Source: JANNFX01 sp040080075
Lineage (GTDB): Bacteria; Pseudomonadota; Alphaproteobacteria; Rhizobiales; Hyphomicrobiaceae
Direction: 5' to 3'
Assembly (NCBI GenBank): GCA_040080075.1
Contig: JBEBJD010000008.1
Location: forward strand, 1-5,727
DNA length: 5,727 bases
Part shown: piece after piece, positions 5,565 to 5,727 of the stretch
Numbering within the stretch: position 1 is the stretch's first letter
Layout of the letters: each line of letters starts with the position of its first letter
The notes under the pieces: generated by a model
Seen by the model: only the letters and a program-made list of their open reading frames with translations
Databases searched by the model: none
What the model was told of the DNA's origin: nothing
Program-made: the position numbers and the translations under genes

Positions 5565-5727
5565 ATGGCAATGGCGCCCCCCATGTTCGATCGCATTGCC
5601 CTCATCGGCATCGGCCTGATTGGCTCATCGATCAGCCTGGCTAGCCAGCGCGCTGGCCTTGCCCGCACTATTGTTGGATCGGCGCGAAGTAGCGCGACCG
5701 TCCAAACCGCGCTTGACCTCGGTCTGA
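5565..5727 (+). CDS. tyrC: Prephenate/arogenate dehydrogenase family protein, 5' part only
   Basis: Fifty-four codons are visible before the window ends inside a codon. The N-terminus reads MAMAPPMFDRIALIGIGLIGSSISLA: a β-strand followed by the NAD(P)-binding loop GIGLIG (residues 15-20) and the SS typical of TyrA-type dehydrogenases, which make hydroxyphenylpyruvate or tyrosine from prephenate or arogenate. AGGAG (5551-5555) lies 9 nt before the ATG at 5565. A GTG at 5559 in the same frame would overlap the hisC stop as GTGA but sits only 3 nt from the ribosome site; ATG at 5571 is also in frame. The 2-nt gap after hisC indicates coupling and a shared role in tyrosine synthesis. The catalytic domain is outside the window, so the exact substrate (tyrA versus tyrC naming) is open. 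Confidence 0.82.
   Translation, partial: MAMAPPMFDRIALIGIGLIGSSISLASQRAGLARTIVGSARSSATVQTALDLGL

Overview
This window looks like chromosomal DNA of an alphaproteobacterium, most likely of the order Hyphomicrobiales (Rhizobiales). The reasons are moderately high GC, an alphaproteobacterial-style SAM-II riboswitch upstream of metX, the metX-metW pair that overlaps as ATGA, and a hisC-prephenate dehydrogenase pair diverging from metX. Nothing in the sequence fixes the genus.

Left part (1-1321, mainly minus strand): a two-gene unit of glyoxalase II (gloB, 298-1068) and a DUF985-type cupin that begins 6 bp after it and is cut by the left window edge (1-291). Upstream of gloB, in the spacer before a divergent methyltransferase-like gene, sit two imperfect palindromes of exactly 76 bp each (1158-1233 and 1246-1321), 12 bp apart. 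Both are bounded by CTAG-like ends, and they look like diverged copies of one small non-autonomous element (MITE-like).

Middle (1405-4285): a plus-strand class I methyltransferase-like gene (1405-2166) converges on metW with only 6 bp between their stop codons. metX (2805-4079) and metW (2173-2808) are co-directional on the minus strand with a 4-nt overlap. They encode the homoserine O-acyltransferase step of methionine synthesis and its MetW partner. The 5' leader of metX carries a recognisable SAM-II riboswitch (about 4188-4246), then a possible terminator with a T6 run and a second hairpin just before the Shine-Dalgarno sequence. This suggests feedback control of metXW by S-adenosylmethionine.

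Right part (4286-5727, plus strand): after a divergent spacer with two small inverted repeats come hisC (PLP-dependent histidinol-phosphate/aromatic aminotransferase, 4459-5562) and the first 54 codons of a prephenate/arogenate dehydrogenase (5565 to the window end). The latter pair belongs to histidine and tyrosine/phenylalanine synthesis.

Overall this is mostly a conserved housekeeping region. I see no phage, CRISPR, toxin-antitoxin or defence genes. The least ordinary structures are the paired palindromes at 1158-1321 and the layered leader RNA of metX.
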